A DNA stretch of 64,000 bases from Planctomycetota bacterium. Its GTDB lineage: Bacteria; Planctomycetota; Phycisphaerae; Phycisphaerales; UBA1924. The stretch spans positions 1-64,000 of the forward strand of contig JAGWZK010000007.1 of the NCBI GenBank assembly GCA_018968885.1, read 5' to 3'. A program made the translations under genes and the position numbers. The notes beneath the pieces are model-generated. The model was not told the origin of the DNA. It did not search any database and saw only the letters and a list, made by a program, of their open reading frames with translations. Numbering within the stretch: position 1 is the first letter of the stretch; the number at the start of each line of letters is the position of its first letter. Shown here one piece after another: positions 16,949 to 25,178 of this stretch.

Positions 16949-18078
16949 ATGCCGAACCTAGTGCGGAGGGAAACAGGACGCGGTTGGTGGTGGGTTGCAT
17001 GAGTGGGACGAGTGTGGATGGATTGGATGCGGCGCTTGTGGAGGTTTCCGGGACTGGGTTGATGATGAAGGCGCGAGTGCTGCACACGGCATCGCGGACG
17101 CTCGGGACGCTGGGGCCGATTTTGCGGAAGATGGTGGATCAGCACCTGATGAGCGCTGGGGAGATGGCGCGGGCGATGACGGAGTTCTCGCTGCTGCATA
17201 TTGCCGCGATTCGTGAGGCGTGCGGCGGGAAGAATCCGGATCTGATCTGTGTGCATGGGCAGACAGTGTTTCATGCTCCCCCACATTCGTGGCAGATGCT
17301 GCAACCGTCACCGATCGCGCGGGTGTTTGGGTGTCCGGTGGTGTATGACTTGCGGGCGGCGGATATCGCGGCGGGGGGCCAAGGGGCACCGATCACGCCG
17401 CTGGCGGACTTGGTGCTGTTTGGGGATGAGAAGCGGCGGCGGGGCGTGGTGAACCTGGGTGGATTCTGCAATGTGACGCTGCTGCCGCGGAGTGAGGGGA
17501 GTTTGGAGAGTCAGCGCGATGGGATTGTGGCGCGGGATGTGTGCGCGTGTAATCATGTGCTGGATTTGATCGCGAGAGAGCGTTTTGGCGTGCCGTTCGA
17601 TGAGCAGGGGTCGGCGGCGGCGGGTGCGAATCAGATTGACGGTGAGGCGTTGGATGGGTTGCGGGCTCTGGTGCAGGGGCAGGCCAAGAGTGGGCGTTCG
17701 CTGGGGACGGGGGATGAGTTGTTTGCGTGGTTGCAGAAGTGCTCGGGCGTGCCGGGAAACGTGCTGGCACGGACGGCGTGCATGGCGATTGCGGAGACGA
17801 TTCTGGAGGTGTGCGGCGAAGTGGAAGTGCTGATCCTGGCTGGGGGAGGGACACGGAATGAGGCGCTGGTCGGGTTTGTGAGGGAAGGGGCACGAGATCG
17901 GGAGCAGGTGGTGCTGCTGTCGAGCGATGTGGGGATTGATGTCTCGGCGCGAGAGTCGGCGTGCTTTGCGGTGCTGGGAGCGTTGTGCCAGGATGGAGTG
18001 CCGATCACGCTGCCGCAGGTGACGGGGGTGAAAGTGGCGCCGGTGAGTGGGAGTTGGGTGGGGAGAGAGAGGCAATAG
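16945..18078 (+). CDS. anmK: Anhydro-N-acetylmuramic acid kinase
   Basis: 377 residues, about the length of E. coli AnmK, which phosphorylates and opens 1,6-anhydroMurNAc to give MurNAc-6-phosphate in the cytosol. The ATP-binding signature GCMSGTSVDGLDAALVEV is at the N-terminus, followed by ICVHGQTVFHAPP and a GGGTRNEAL phosphate motif near the C-terminus. The start at 16945 is chosen because it overlaps the GH20 stop (ATGA) and the conserved region begins about 16 residues later. Its product is the substrate of MurQ, encoded just downstream. Confidence 0.95.
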   Translation: MNAEPSAEGNRTRLVVGCMSGTSVDGLDAALVEVSGTGLMMKARVLHTASRTLGTLGPILRKMVDQHLMSAGEMARAMTEFSLLHIAAIREACGGKNPDLICVHGQTVFHAPPHSWQMLQPSPIARVFGCPVVYDLRAADIAAGGQGAPITPLADLVLFGDEKRRRGVVNLGGFCNVTLLPRSEGSLESQRDGIVARDVCACNHVLDLIARERFGVPFDEQGSAAAGANQIDGEALDGLRALVQGQAKSGRSLGTGDELFAWLQKCSGVPGNVLARTACMAIAETILEVCGEVEVLILAGGGTRNEALVGFVREGARDREQVVLLSSDVGIDVSARESACFAVLGALCQDGVPITLPQVTGVKVAPVSGSWVGRERQ

Positions 18079-18148
18079 GCACTTGGCACGAGGCATGAGA
18101 GGAAGGCAAATACCAAAGGCCAGATAGCCAAGAGAAAGGCAAAGGAAA
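18079..18148. repeat. Degenerate heptanucleotide repeat after anmK
   Basis: Ten successive 7-bp frames starting right after the anmK stop. They include GCACTTG, GCACGAG, GCATGAG, then CAAATAC, CAAAGGC, CAGATAG, CCAAGAG. Similarity between adjacent units holds only at a 7-bp shift. Confidence 0.55.
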
Positions 18149-18150
18149 GC

Positions 18151-18172
18151 ACACCGGTCGGGAGACCGGTGT
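18151..18172. repeat. REP-like hairpin
   Basis: Perfect 9-bp stem ACACCGGTC and GACCGGTGT with a GGGA loop, between anmK and murQ. There is no T-run after it on either strand. It may be a dispersed palindromic element or a message-processing site rather than a terminator. Confidence 0.65.
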
Positions 18173-18207
18173 CACCCAAGCCAGGAAACACCAAAGCAGG
18201 TCATTCC

Positions 18208-18213
18208 TACCGT
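18208..18213 (+). promoter_or_regulatory. Candidate -10 box (TACCGT) of leaderless murQ
   Basis: TACCGT ends 7 nt before the murQ ATG and no Shine-Dalgarno is present. This gives murQ a promoter independent of anmK. Confidence 0.45.
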
Positions 18214-18220
18214 TTGCAGC

Positions 18221-19123
18221 ATGTTGCCACCTGATCGATCACACATTCTGACCGAGATGCGGAACCCGATGAGCGCGGGGATTCATCGGCAGACGGTGGA
18301 TGAGATTCTGCGGACGATTCAGCAGGCGGATCGTGAAGTGCTGGATGCGGTGGCGGCGGCAGGACCAGCGGTTGCGAGGTTTGTGACGGCGGTGGAAGAG
18401 ACGTTTATCGCCGGAGGGAGGCTGATTTATCTGGGGGCTGGGACGAGTGGGCGGCTGGGCGTGCTGGATGCTTCTGAGATTCCACCGACGTTTCAACTGC
18501 CTCCGGGGCGGATCATTGGGATCATCGCGGGAGGTGATGGGGCGCTGCGGGTCTCGAGTGAGGGGAAAGAAGACGACCCGCGTGGGGCGGTGGAGGCATT
18601 GAGCGCGTTGGGGCTGTCGCGGATGGACACGGTGCTGGGGATCGCGGCGGGAGGAACCACGCCTTATGTACTGGGGGCGCTGGCGTTTGCCAAATCGATT
18701 GCGAATCCGCCATTGACGGGGATGCTGTCGTGTGCCCCGATATCCACCCCCCCCCACTGCGATCATCTGATCGTGGCGGCGACGGGGCCGGAGGTGGTGA
18801 CGGGCTCGACGCGCATGAAAGCGGGGACGGCGACGAAGCTGATTCTGAATCAGATTTCGACAACGTTGATGATTCGATCCGGGCGGGTGTATGAAAACCT
18901 GATGGTGGATGTGAAGGCAACGAATGAGAAGTTGCGAGATCGAGCGGCGCGGATTGTCGGCATACTGACGGGTCTGGATCGCGGGGCGGCGCTGGCGAAG
19001 GTGGACGAGGCCGGGGGGAGTGTGAAATTGGCGGTGGTGATGGCACGAAAGGGCGTGTCGGCTGTGGAGGCACAGACGCTCTTGAATCATGCGGGTGGGC
19101 ATCTGTACAAGATTCTGGGGTGA
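18221..19123 (+). CDS. murQ: N-acetylmuramic acid 6-phosphate etherase
   Basis: 300-residue SIS-domain protein that removes D-lactate from MurNAc-6-phosphate to give GlcNAc-6-phosphate. The sugar-phosphate loop LGAGTSGRLGVLDASE is at 71-86, with the catalytic Glu in the ASEIPPTF segment. The second family motif GSTRMKAGTATKLILNQIST and the C-terminal AKVDEAGGSVKLAVV helix are both intact. It completes the GH20-AnmK-MurQ route from anhydro-muropeptide sugar to GlcNAc-6-phosphate. The gene is 142 bp after anmK, with a heptamer repeat and a hairpin between them, and has its own -10-like box. Confidence 0.96.
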   Translation: MLPPDRSHILTEMRNPMSAGIHRQTVDEILRTIQQADREVLDAVAAAGPAVARFVTAVEETFIAGGRLIYLGAGTSGRLGVLDASEIPPTFQLPPGRIIGIIAGGDGALRVSSEGKEDDPRGAVEALSALGLSRMDTVLGIAAGGTTPYVLGALAFAKSIANPPLTGMLSCAPISTPPHCDHLIVAATGPEVVTGSTRMKAGTATKLILNQISTTLMIRSGRVYENLMVDVKATNEKLRDRAARIVGILTGLDRGAALAKVDEAGGSVKLAVVMARKGVSAVEAQTLLNHAGGHLYKILG

Positions 19124-19127
19124 GGCG

Positions 19128-19133
19128 TACCCT
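19128..19133 (+). promoter_or_regulatory. Candidate -10 box (TACCCT) before the DapB-like dehydrogenase
   Basis: TACCCT ends 7 nt before the ATG at 19141 and starts 4 bp after the murQ stop. There is no Shine-Dalgarno sequence. It would allow leaderless expression separate from murQ. Confidence 0.45.
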
Positions 19134-19140
19134 TGGGCCC

Positions 19141-20139
19141 ATGCATCGCATCATTCATATCGGCGTCGGCCCTCTGGGACAACGGATCATCGGCGAACTG
19201 ACGGAGCGGAAGCTGGCGCGTGTCGTCGCTGCGGTGGATTCCTCAAGTGAACTGGCGGGAAAGCCGTTGGCAAGGTTTGTGCCCCAGTTTGATGAGGCAT
19301 TGACGATTGCGCCATCGCTGGAAGCGGTGAGTGACTGGTCGCGATTTGATGCGGCGATGGTGACGACATCGAGTGATCTGGTCGCGTGCGCGGATACGTT
19401 TCGAGCGTTGTTGCGCCAAGGCAAGGCTGTGGTGAGCACGTGCGAGGAACTGGTGTATCCGTGGCTGCGGCACGTGGGTCTGGCGGAAGAACTGGATGCA
19501 CTGGCCAAGCGGCACGGGGGGCGACTGCTGGGAACGGGTGTTAATCCGGGTTTCCTGATGGATCATCTGCCGAGCGTGCTGACGGCGGTGTGCAAGAACG
19601 TGCGGACGATCAAGTGCCTCCGGATTCAGGACGCATCGAGCCGGCGGGTGCCGTTCCAGAAGAAAATCGGGGCGGGAATCACCGAAGCCGAATTCGCCAA
19701 GCGCGTGAAGGATGGGACGCTGAGGCACGTGGGGCTTGGTGAATCCCTGCACTTTATTGCTCACTATGTGGGGCTGAAGATTGAACGGTGGGAAGAGGAC
19801 ATTGCTCCGGTGCTGGCGAGCCGCGATCTGAATTGTGCGATCGGGCCGATTGCCAAGGGGACGCCGAGTGGCGTGCGGCAGACAGCGCGAGGATATTTTG
19901 ACGAGCACACGGTGATTGAACTGGAGTTTCAGGCGGCGATCGGGCAGAGTGATCCGCATGACCGGGTGGTGATCGACGCCGATCCGCCGATTGACTGCGT
20001 GATCCATGGGGGAGTGCATGGTGATCTGGCGACGTCGGCGATTGCCTGCAATGCGATCGGGCGGCTGCTCGCCGCGCCACCGGGATTGCACACGATGGCG
20101 AGCATTCCCAGCGTGGTGCACGCGCCCAGCGGGAAGTGA
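19141..20139 (+). CDS. DapB-like NAD(P)-dependent dehydrogenase, substrate unknown
   Basis: 332 residues. An N-terminal Rossmann fold opens HIGVGPLGQRIIGELTERK (a variant of GxGxxG) and continues into the AAVDSSSELAGKPL region typical of dihydrodipicolinate-reductase-like folds. The middle segment GTGVNPGFLMDHLPSVLTAV and the C-terminal domain match the 2,4-diaminopentanoate dehydrogenase/DapB-like family rather than true DapB, whose KHHxxK site I cannot find. It therefore probably oxidises an amino-acid-like substrate, but which one is unknown. The start at 19141 is used because the fold begins there and a -10-like box lies just before it. Confidence 0.75.
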   Translation: MHRIIHIGVGPLGQRIIGELTERKLARVVAAVDSSSELAGKPLARFVPQFDEALTIAPSLEAVSDWSRFDAAMVTTSSDLVACADTFRALLRQGKAVVSTCEELVYPWLRHVGLAEELDALAKRHGGRLLGTGVNPGFLMDHLPSVLTAVCKNVRTIKCLRIQDASSRRVPFQKKIGAGITEAEFAKRVKDGTLRHVGLGESLHFIAHYVGLKIERWEEDIAPVLASRDLNCAIGPIAKGTPSGVRQTARGYFDEHTVIELEFQAAIGQSDPHDRVVIDADPPIDCVIHGGVHGDLATSAIACNAIGRLLAAPPGLHTMASIPSVVHAPSGK

Positions 20140-20162
20140 ACCGTTGATCGGCGGAGAGCCGA

Positions 20163-20168
20163 TATCGT
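20163..20168 (+). promoter_or_regulatory. Candidate -10 box (TATCGT) before the alpha-oxoamine synthase
   Basis: TATCGT ends 6 nt before the ATG at 20175, in a 35-bp intergenic gap with no Shine-Dalgarno. It fits the TANNNT pattern seen before several other genes here. Confidence 0.4.
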
Positions 20169-20174
20169 TGGCGT

Positions 20175-21314
20175 ATGCCACGAGTTCCCAATAGCGAATT
20201 GACTGCGACGAACGCGATTTTCCCCGTGAACGGCTTGCCGCGTAGGGTGTTGAACTTTGCGGGGTGCAATTACTTGGGCTTGGCGCATGAGCCGCGGGTG
20301 CATGCGGCGGCGATTCGCGGCATGGGGCGGTATGGATTGACCACGACGGCAAGCCGCGAAACCACGGGGAATACCGACGCGCACACGGGGCTGGAGAGGG
20401 AACTGGCGGAGTTTTTGGGGATGGATTCGGCGATTCTGACGACGGAGGGGTACACGGCGAATATGGCGTTGTGTGAGGCGTTGGGGCAATCTCACAAAGT
20501 GGCACTCATTGATGAGAAGTCGCATCGTTCGGTGGGGCACGCGGCGGAAGCGAGTGGGATGCGCGTGATGCGGTATCGGCATCGGGATGCGGCGCATGCG
20601 GCGGAGCTGGCGAGGACGGCCGCACGCGAGGTGGGCGCGGATGGGGTGGTGATTCTGACGGATGGGGTGTTTACTGCGGATGGGGTGATTGCGCCACTGC
20701 GGGAATTGGTGAAGGCGCTGCCTGGGGCCGGGTCGGTGCTGGTGGTGGATGATTGCCACGGGTTCTGCGTGCTGGGTCAAAGTGGGCGCGGGACGTGTGA
20801 TCATCTGGGAGTGCGTGACCCACGCATCGTGATCACGACGACGCTTGGGAAGGGATTAGGGTGTTACGGGGGCGTGATCGCGGGAGCGAAGGAAGTGATA
20901 GATCGCGTGCAGCAAGGCGCGCGGATCTATCGAGGAACGACGCCGTGCCCACCACCGCTGATTGAAGCGGCACGCGAGGCGGTGCGGGTGTTGATTGAAC
21001 GGCCGCAATTGTCTAAGAAGTTGCTGGAGCAGGCGGCATACCTGCGTAAGGGGTTGACGCGGTGCGGCGTGAAACTGAATGATGCACCGACGCCGATTCT
21101 GGCGTTTGTGTTGGATAGTGAAACGCAAATGGATGAGGTGAGTGCTGGCTTGCTGCAGCGCGGTGTGTTTGCGCCGGTCATTGAGTATCCGGGGGGCCCG
21201 GCGCAAAGGTACTTTCGCATCACGCTGACGGCGGAACATACGCGCGAGCATCTGGATCAATTGATTGAGGGATTTGCCACGTTGCTGGATGCGAAGACAC
21301 TTGTTGCTGCGTGA
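20175..21314 (+). CDS. Alpha-oxoamine synthase family PLP enzyme (BioF/Kbl/SPT-like)
   Basis: 379-residue fold-type I PLP enzyme. The family joins an acyl-CoA (or acyl-ACP) to an amino acid with loss of CO2. Visible signatures are the glycine-rich entry NFAGCNYLGLAHEPRV, the SRETTGNTDAHTGLERELAE stretch (normally S-R-x-x-x-G-x-x-x-x-H-x-x-LE), the cofactor-binding VVDDCHGFCVLGQSGRG and the Schiff-base Lys in ITTTLGKGLGCYGG. BioF (biotin), Kbl (threonine breakdown) and serine palmitoyltransferase cannot be separated by eye. No bio genes or tdh are adjacent, so a lipid role next to hpnD/hpnE is possible but unproven. It converges on the NagB-like gene with a 25-bp gap. Confidence 0.85.
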   Translation: MPRVPNSELTATNAIFPVNGLPRRVLNFAGCNYLGLAHEPRVHAAAIRGMGRYGLTTTASRETTGNTDAHTGLERELAEFLGMDSAILTTEGYTANMALCEALGQSHKVALIDEKSHRSVGHAAEASGMRVMRYRHRDAAHAAELARTAAREVGADGVVILTDGVFTADGVIAPLRELVKALPGAGSVLVVDDCHGFCVLGQSGRGTCDHLGVRDPRIVITTTLGKGLGCYGGVIAGAKEVIDRVQQGARIYRGTTPCPPPLIEAAREAVRVLIERPQLSKKLLEQAAYLRKGLTRCGVKLNDAPTPILAFVLDSETQMDEVSAGLLQRGVFAPVIEYPGGPAQRYFRITLTAEHTREHLDQLIEGFATLLDAKTLVAA

Positions 21315-21339
21315 TGGGATGGCGAGTTAGCGCACAGGG

Positions 21340-22779
21340 CTATCTCACTAAACCCAGGATTTCGAGATGGCGATCGGTGCCAAGAACGTTGGCCAAATAG
21401 ACACGTCCCTCGACGTTGATGTGAATCGGAGAATCGGCTCGAGCAGGTGATGATCCGAGCCAGATCCATTGAAATTGCCAGGGCTGCACATCGTGCGCAC
21501 ACAGCACCTGAATGGGTTGCCCGGCGGAGGCCTGCAACGCCGCTTGCGAGAGAAGGCCCGAGACGTCGTCAAAGGCGATGATGTGATCTGGCTTGTGGGT
21601 GTTGATGGCGGATGAGATACCGCTTATCCATGCAGCAAGTGAATCGGCTGAACAATGGGTGTGACGGCGCGATCCCTCGGGATCGCCACGGAGGCACACT
21701 GTGTGTATGGTGACGCCTTGTTCAGTGAAGGAACGCAGCATTCCGGGAAATTCGGTCGACGGTGAATCTGCATCGCGAGAGACGAGGAGAACTCGTCTCC
21801 AGCCACGGGGATTGACGGAGCCTCGGATAGCTCGCGCGGCTATTTCGCGGAGCTCTGGCCGAGGGTCCTGATCTGGCGCCACCCCGGCAAAGGTGGCGAG
21901 GAGTTCTGGACAGGTCTCACAATCCTGATCCTGAATCCCTGAGCCAGCAACCATGGCTTGCGCGATGGTCAAGTCGTCCCATGTTCGATTGGCTTGGGCC
22001 AAGGGACCAACTTGCCATGGAAAGCCGATGTGGGTCAAGAGACCCGCGGCAGCACGATCGGAAATCAGCGTTGCGCTGGCAAGAATGGGGCTGATTGTGT
22101 CACTGGAGTGCCATAAGACACTGGCGACGCTGTCGCTGCCTGTGCCGATGAGAACGCGGTGTGCGGCCTCTTTGAGATTCGTGAGCCCGAGGGTGATCGC
22201 GCGTCGGGGTTGCGAGCCATCAGCGGCAAAGACCAGTCGAGTGCGTGAGTCGCTCCAACCGTTGATTTCGTTCTGGCCGAGTTGGCCACTCTGCCGGGCG
22301 CGGAGGAGGACCAGGTCTATGCCGCCAAGTTCGGCGATGCGATTCTCGATAGAGGAGCAGAAGGCGGGAAGAGACTCTCGCTCGCCTCCTTCCAGCGACC
22401 AGATGTTGGCACCGCAGATGTCGGTGCGGGTCTGCAGGAAGTGGCGGAGGTGGGCAGACTGGCTCATCACGCCGGATGGCGACGGCCACCAATCCCAGAC
22501 GGGGATAGCGGCGACATTGGCGAGGGAGAGGGTGCTGGCATTCACGCGGGATGCCAATTCGTCGAGGACCAACGTGACGGCATCAGGGATGTCGGAGGGA
22601 GAGGAAATGTCGAAAGCCAGAAGGGCAAGCCGCCCCTCGGCGGCGCGGCGGCGAATGACCGCCTGAATCTGGTCGGCAGCGTGTGCCGCGGCTTGGGTGG
22701 CAAAGGGAAAAACCTGCACGCGAGATTGGTTGGTGTTGGACACTGCGGGGTGATCGTTGGCAGGGTGGGCAGAGGGCAT
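21340..22779 (-). CDS. Catalytically degenerate NagB-LmbE-like fusion protein
   Basis: 479 residues. Residues about 20-280 follow the glucosamine-6-phosphate deaminase (NagB) fold: GGIDLVLLRARQSGQLGQNE, SDSRTRL, RRAITLGLTNLKEA and PILASATLISD align with conserved NagB blocks. However, the active-site DGHIAFNE becomes SGQLGQNE (164-171), losing the catalytic Asp and His. Residues about 325-479 resemble the LmbE/PIG-L deacetylase domain fused to NagB in some bacteria, but the zinc-binding HPDD is replaced by RDADS (335-339). Both halves therefore look non-catalytic. The start at 22779 is chosen where family similarity begins; the open frame upstream runs antisense to hpnD. A ligand-binding or regulatory role is a guess. 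Confidence 0.75.
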   Translation of the reverse strand: MPSAHPANDHPAVSNTNQSRVQVFPFATQAAAHAADQIQAVIRRRAAEGRLALLAFDISSPSDIPDAVTLVLDELASRVNASTLSLANVAAIPVWDWWPSPSGVMSQSAHLRHFLQTRTDICGANIWSLEGGERESLPAFCSSIENRIAELGGIDLVLLRARQSGQLGQNEINGWSDSRTRLVFAADGSQPRRAITLGLTNLKEAAHRVLIGTGSDSVASVLWHSSDTISPILASATLISDRAAAGLLTHIGFPWQVGPLAQANRTWDDLTIAQAMVAGSGIQDQDCETCPELLATFAGVAPDQDPRPELREIAARAIRGSVNPRGWRRVLLVSRDADSPSTEFPGMLRSFTEQGVTIHTVCLRGDPEGSRRHTHCSADSLAAWISGISSAINTHKPDHIIAFDDVSGLLSQAALQASAGQPIQVLCAHDVQPWQFQWIWLGSSPARADSPIHINVEGRVYLANVLGTDRHLEILGLVR

Positions 22780-22827
22780 CGGCTGCGAGGCGGGTGCAAG
22801 GAAGTCGAGTTTGACGGGTTCCCGCGA

Positions 22828-22833
22828 TACCCT
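22828..22833 (+). promoter_or_regulatory. Candidate -10 box (TACCCT) of hpnD
   Basis: TACCCT lies 6 nt before a GTG (22840) and 12 nt before an ATG (22846) in the 60-bp divergent gap. TTGACG is only 11 bp upstream, too close for a standard -35 element. Confidence 0.4.
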
Positions 22834-22839
22834 CGGCGA

Positions 22840-23757
22840 GTGAAGATGGAGTTGTCGGAAAGGTATTGCCGCCGAATCACGCGCCAAAGAGCGCGGAACT
22901 TTTATCTTGGGTTGATGTTGACGCCCCAGCCCAAGCGGGCGGCGTTGTATGCGGTGTATGCGTGGATGCGGTGCGCGGATGATCTGGCGGATGATTCGCC
23001 TGGGCCGATTACGGGTGGATTGCGCTTGGACGCGTTTGAGCAGCAGACTGCCGCGACACTGGATGCGGCGGGGACGCTGGTGGATACGGATGCGTTGTGG
23101 CCGAGCGTTCAGCAGACGATGCGCGAGTATCCGATTCAGCGGGTGTGGCTGGATGAGGCGCTGGCCGGGTTGCGGGCGGATCAGGGGGGGACGACCATTC
23201 ACACACGGGGGGATCTGGATCGCTATTGCCATGAGGTTGCGGGGACTGTGGGGATGATCTGCACGGCGATCTGGCGGTCGGATGTGCCTCGACATGAGGG
23301 AGAATGGCCAAGGGCTTTGGAGTTTGCGCGAGTGCGGGGATTGGCGTTTCAATTGACGAACATTCTGAGAGATGTTCGCGCGGATGCGGAGTTGCGACCG
23401 GCGAGGTCGTACTTGCCATTGGACTCGTATGTGGAGTTTGGTTTGACTCTTCAGGATCTATTGGCGTGGCGCGATGAGAGGAAGTGCGCAGCGCTCATGG
23501 GATACTGGGTGCAGGAGGCGCGGCGCTTGTATGACGCGACGGCGGAACTGGAGTTGTTGATTCCAGCTGAGTGCAGACGCTCGCTGGTGACGATGACGCG
23601 CTTGTATCGAACGCTGCTGGAGCAGATTGGCGAAGAGCCGCGGTCGGTGGTGTCTCCAGAGCGGGTGCGGGTAGCGACGTGGCGGAAGTTGAGCATACTC
23701 ATGTCGTCGATGCGGACACCTCAATCGGTTAAATCACCAACCCATGCGACTGCCTGA
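22840..23757 (+). CDS. hpnD: Squalene/phytoene synthase family protein (HpnC/HpnD-like)
   Basis: About 305 residues, a head-to-head prenyl synthase. The first aspartate-rich motif is DDLADD in AWMRCADDLADD and the second is NILRDVRAD; together they bind the diphosphate-magnesium clusters of two farnesyl diphosphates. YCRRITRQRARNFYLGLML near the N-terminus and RSYLPLDSY are also typical. Because an HpnE-like gene overlaps its 3' end, the most likely job is making presqualene diphosphate/hydroxysqualene for squalene. Only one synthase is present here, so HpnC and HpnD cannot be told apart with certainty. GTG at 22840 or ATG at 22846 is the start. Confidence 0.85.
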   Translation: MKMELSERYCRRITRQRARNFYLGLMLTPQPKRAALYAVYAWMRCADDLADDSPGPITGGLRLDAFEQQTAATLDAAGTLVDTDALWPSVQQTMREYPIQRVWLDEALAGLRADQGGTTIHTRGDLDRYCHEVAGTVGMICTAIWRSDVPRHEGEWPRALEFARVRGLAFQLTNILRDVRADAELRPARSYLPLDSYVEFGLTLQDLLAWRDERKCAALMGYWVQEARRLYDATAELELLIPAECRRSLVTMTRLYRTLLEQIGEEPRSVVSPERVRVATWRKLSILMSSMRTPQSVKSPTHATA

Positions 23758-25168
23758 GCACCATTCAATCTTGATTCTGGGCGCGGGGCTCGCGGGCCTG
23801 GCGGCGGGTGTGACGTTGGCACGTGAGGGCGTGGCGTGCACGATCTTGGAAACGCGCAAGCACTTGGGGGGTCGCGCGGCGAGCACGATTGACCCGCGCA
23901 GCGGAGAAGAGATTGACAACTGCCAGCATGTGGCGCTGGGGTGTTGCACGCAGTATCTAAGGTTTTTGCACGAGATCGGGTCGCTCAAGCATCTGGAGTG
24001 GACACAGGAGCAACACTGGATTCATGCGGCGATCGGGGCGAGGGAGCATGCAACCCCAAGCGTTTCACGGATTGGCAATGCCCCACTGCCTGCGCCGTTG
24101 CAGGGAGTGCCGTCGCTGTTGGGCGCGAAGTTTCTCTCTTTTCCGGCAAAACTCGCGGCGATTCAACTCGCAACCCAGGTATTGCTGACGGATCGGCGGA
24201 GAATGGCAGACCTCACTTTTTCGCAGTGGCTGCTGCAAGTGGGTGTGGATTCGCCGGAATTGGTTGAACGACTGCTGACGCCGATCATCGTGAGCGCGTG
24301 CAACTGTCTGCCTAAAGAATGTGGTGCGGATGTTGCGTTGCACGTGCTACAGGATGCGATCTTTGCTTTGCCATCAGCGAGCGAGATTGGTGTGAGCAGG
24401 GTGCCACTTTCGGTGCTGTATGAGCCAATCCCGGAAATTCTGGCACGGGCAGGGTCGCAGTTGCACACCGGGGTGAGCGTGCAGGAGTTTGATGAGCGGC
24501 AAGTGACGATTTCCGTAGGCACGACGATGCAAACGGTGACCGCAGATCGGGTGATTTGTGCGTTGCCATTCGAGAGGGTGTTGACATTGGCCTCGGCGGA
24601 ACTCAAGCGTGCGGATCGGCGGTTCGAGGCACTGGCTGACCTGAAACACGGGCCGATCCTGGGTGTGCACCTGAAGTTTGCCGAGCCCGTGTGCCCTCAT
24701 CCGCACGCGGTGCTGGTGGATCGCCCGACGCAATGGGTATTTCGCAAAGATGATGCCGGCAGACATCTGCACTGTGTGATCTCTGGTGCAACCGAGTGGA
24801 TGGAGTTGACGGAAGCGCAAATCGTCGAGCGGGTGTGTGCGGATCTGGTGGCGTGCTTTGGCACTGTTGCCCAGCAAAAGCCGTTGTCGGCGCGGGCGAT
24901 CAAGGAGCGCCGGGCGACGTTTGTACCTTCGCCGAGTTCGTATCGCGCTCGGCCGAGCGTCGAACCAGTGGCAGTCGGGGGTGTGCTGTTGGCGGGGGAT
25001 TACACGCAGACGGGGTGGCCGGCGACGATGGAATCGGCGGTGCGGTCGGGGGCGATGGCTGCGGCGGTGGCAATGGGTCGTGCGCCGGATGCCTTTCTGG
25101 AACCGGCGTTGGGCAGACCTTTACTGACAAGATTCCTGCCGCCATTCCTACAGTCTGACTCACATTGA
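23744..25168 (+). CDS. hpnE: Hydroxysqualene dehydroxylase-like FAD enzyme
   Basis: 474 residues of the amine oxidase/phytoene desaturase superfamily. The N-terminal FAD motif is ILILGAGLAGLAAGVTLA, followed by LETRKHLGGRAAS, where Glu binds the FAD ribose. The C-terminal FAD segment is VGGVLLAGDYTQTGWPATMESA. HpnE removes the hydroxyl from hydroxysqualene to give squalene, completing the FPP-to-squalene route begun by the overlapping upstream gene (14-bp overlap). No squalene-hopene cyclase is in the window, so whether the squalene goes to hopanoids is unknown. Confidence 0.88.
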   Translation: MRLPEHHSILILGAGLAGLAAGVTLAREGVACTILETRKHLGGRAASTIDPRSGEEIDNCQHVALGCCTQYLRFLHEIGSLKHLEWTQEQHWIHAAIGAREHATPSVSRIGNAPLPAPLQGVPSLLGAKFLSFPAKLAAIQLATQVLLTDRRRMADLTFSQWLLQVGVDSPELVERLLTPIIVSACNCLPKECGADVALHVLQDAIFALPSASEIGVSRVPLSVLYEPIPEILARAGSQLHTGVSVQEFDERQVTISVGTTMQTVTADRVICALPFERVLTLASAELKRADRRFEALADLKHGPILGVHLKFAEPVCPHPHAVLVDRPTQWVFRKDDAGRHLHCVISGATEWMELTEAQIVERVCADLVACFGTVAQQKPLSARAIKERRATFVPSPSSYRARPSVEPVAVGGVLLAGDYTQTGWPATMESAVRSGAMAAAVAMGRAPDAFLEPALGRPLLTRFLPPFLQSDSH

Positions 25169-25178
25169 GGGAGTTTGC

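Noticed and set aside
22780-23352. N-terminal extension of the NagB-like protein by 191 codons
   Set aside because: The extension is entirely antisense to hpnD, is Arg/Pro/His-rich, and family similarity begins only after the ATG at 22779.
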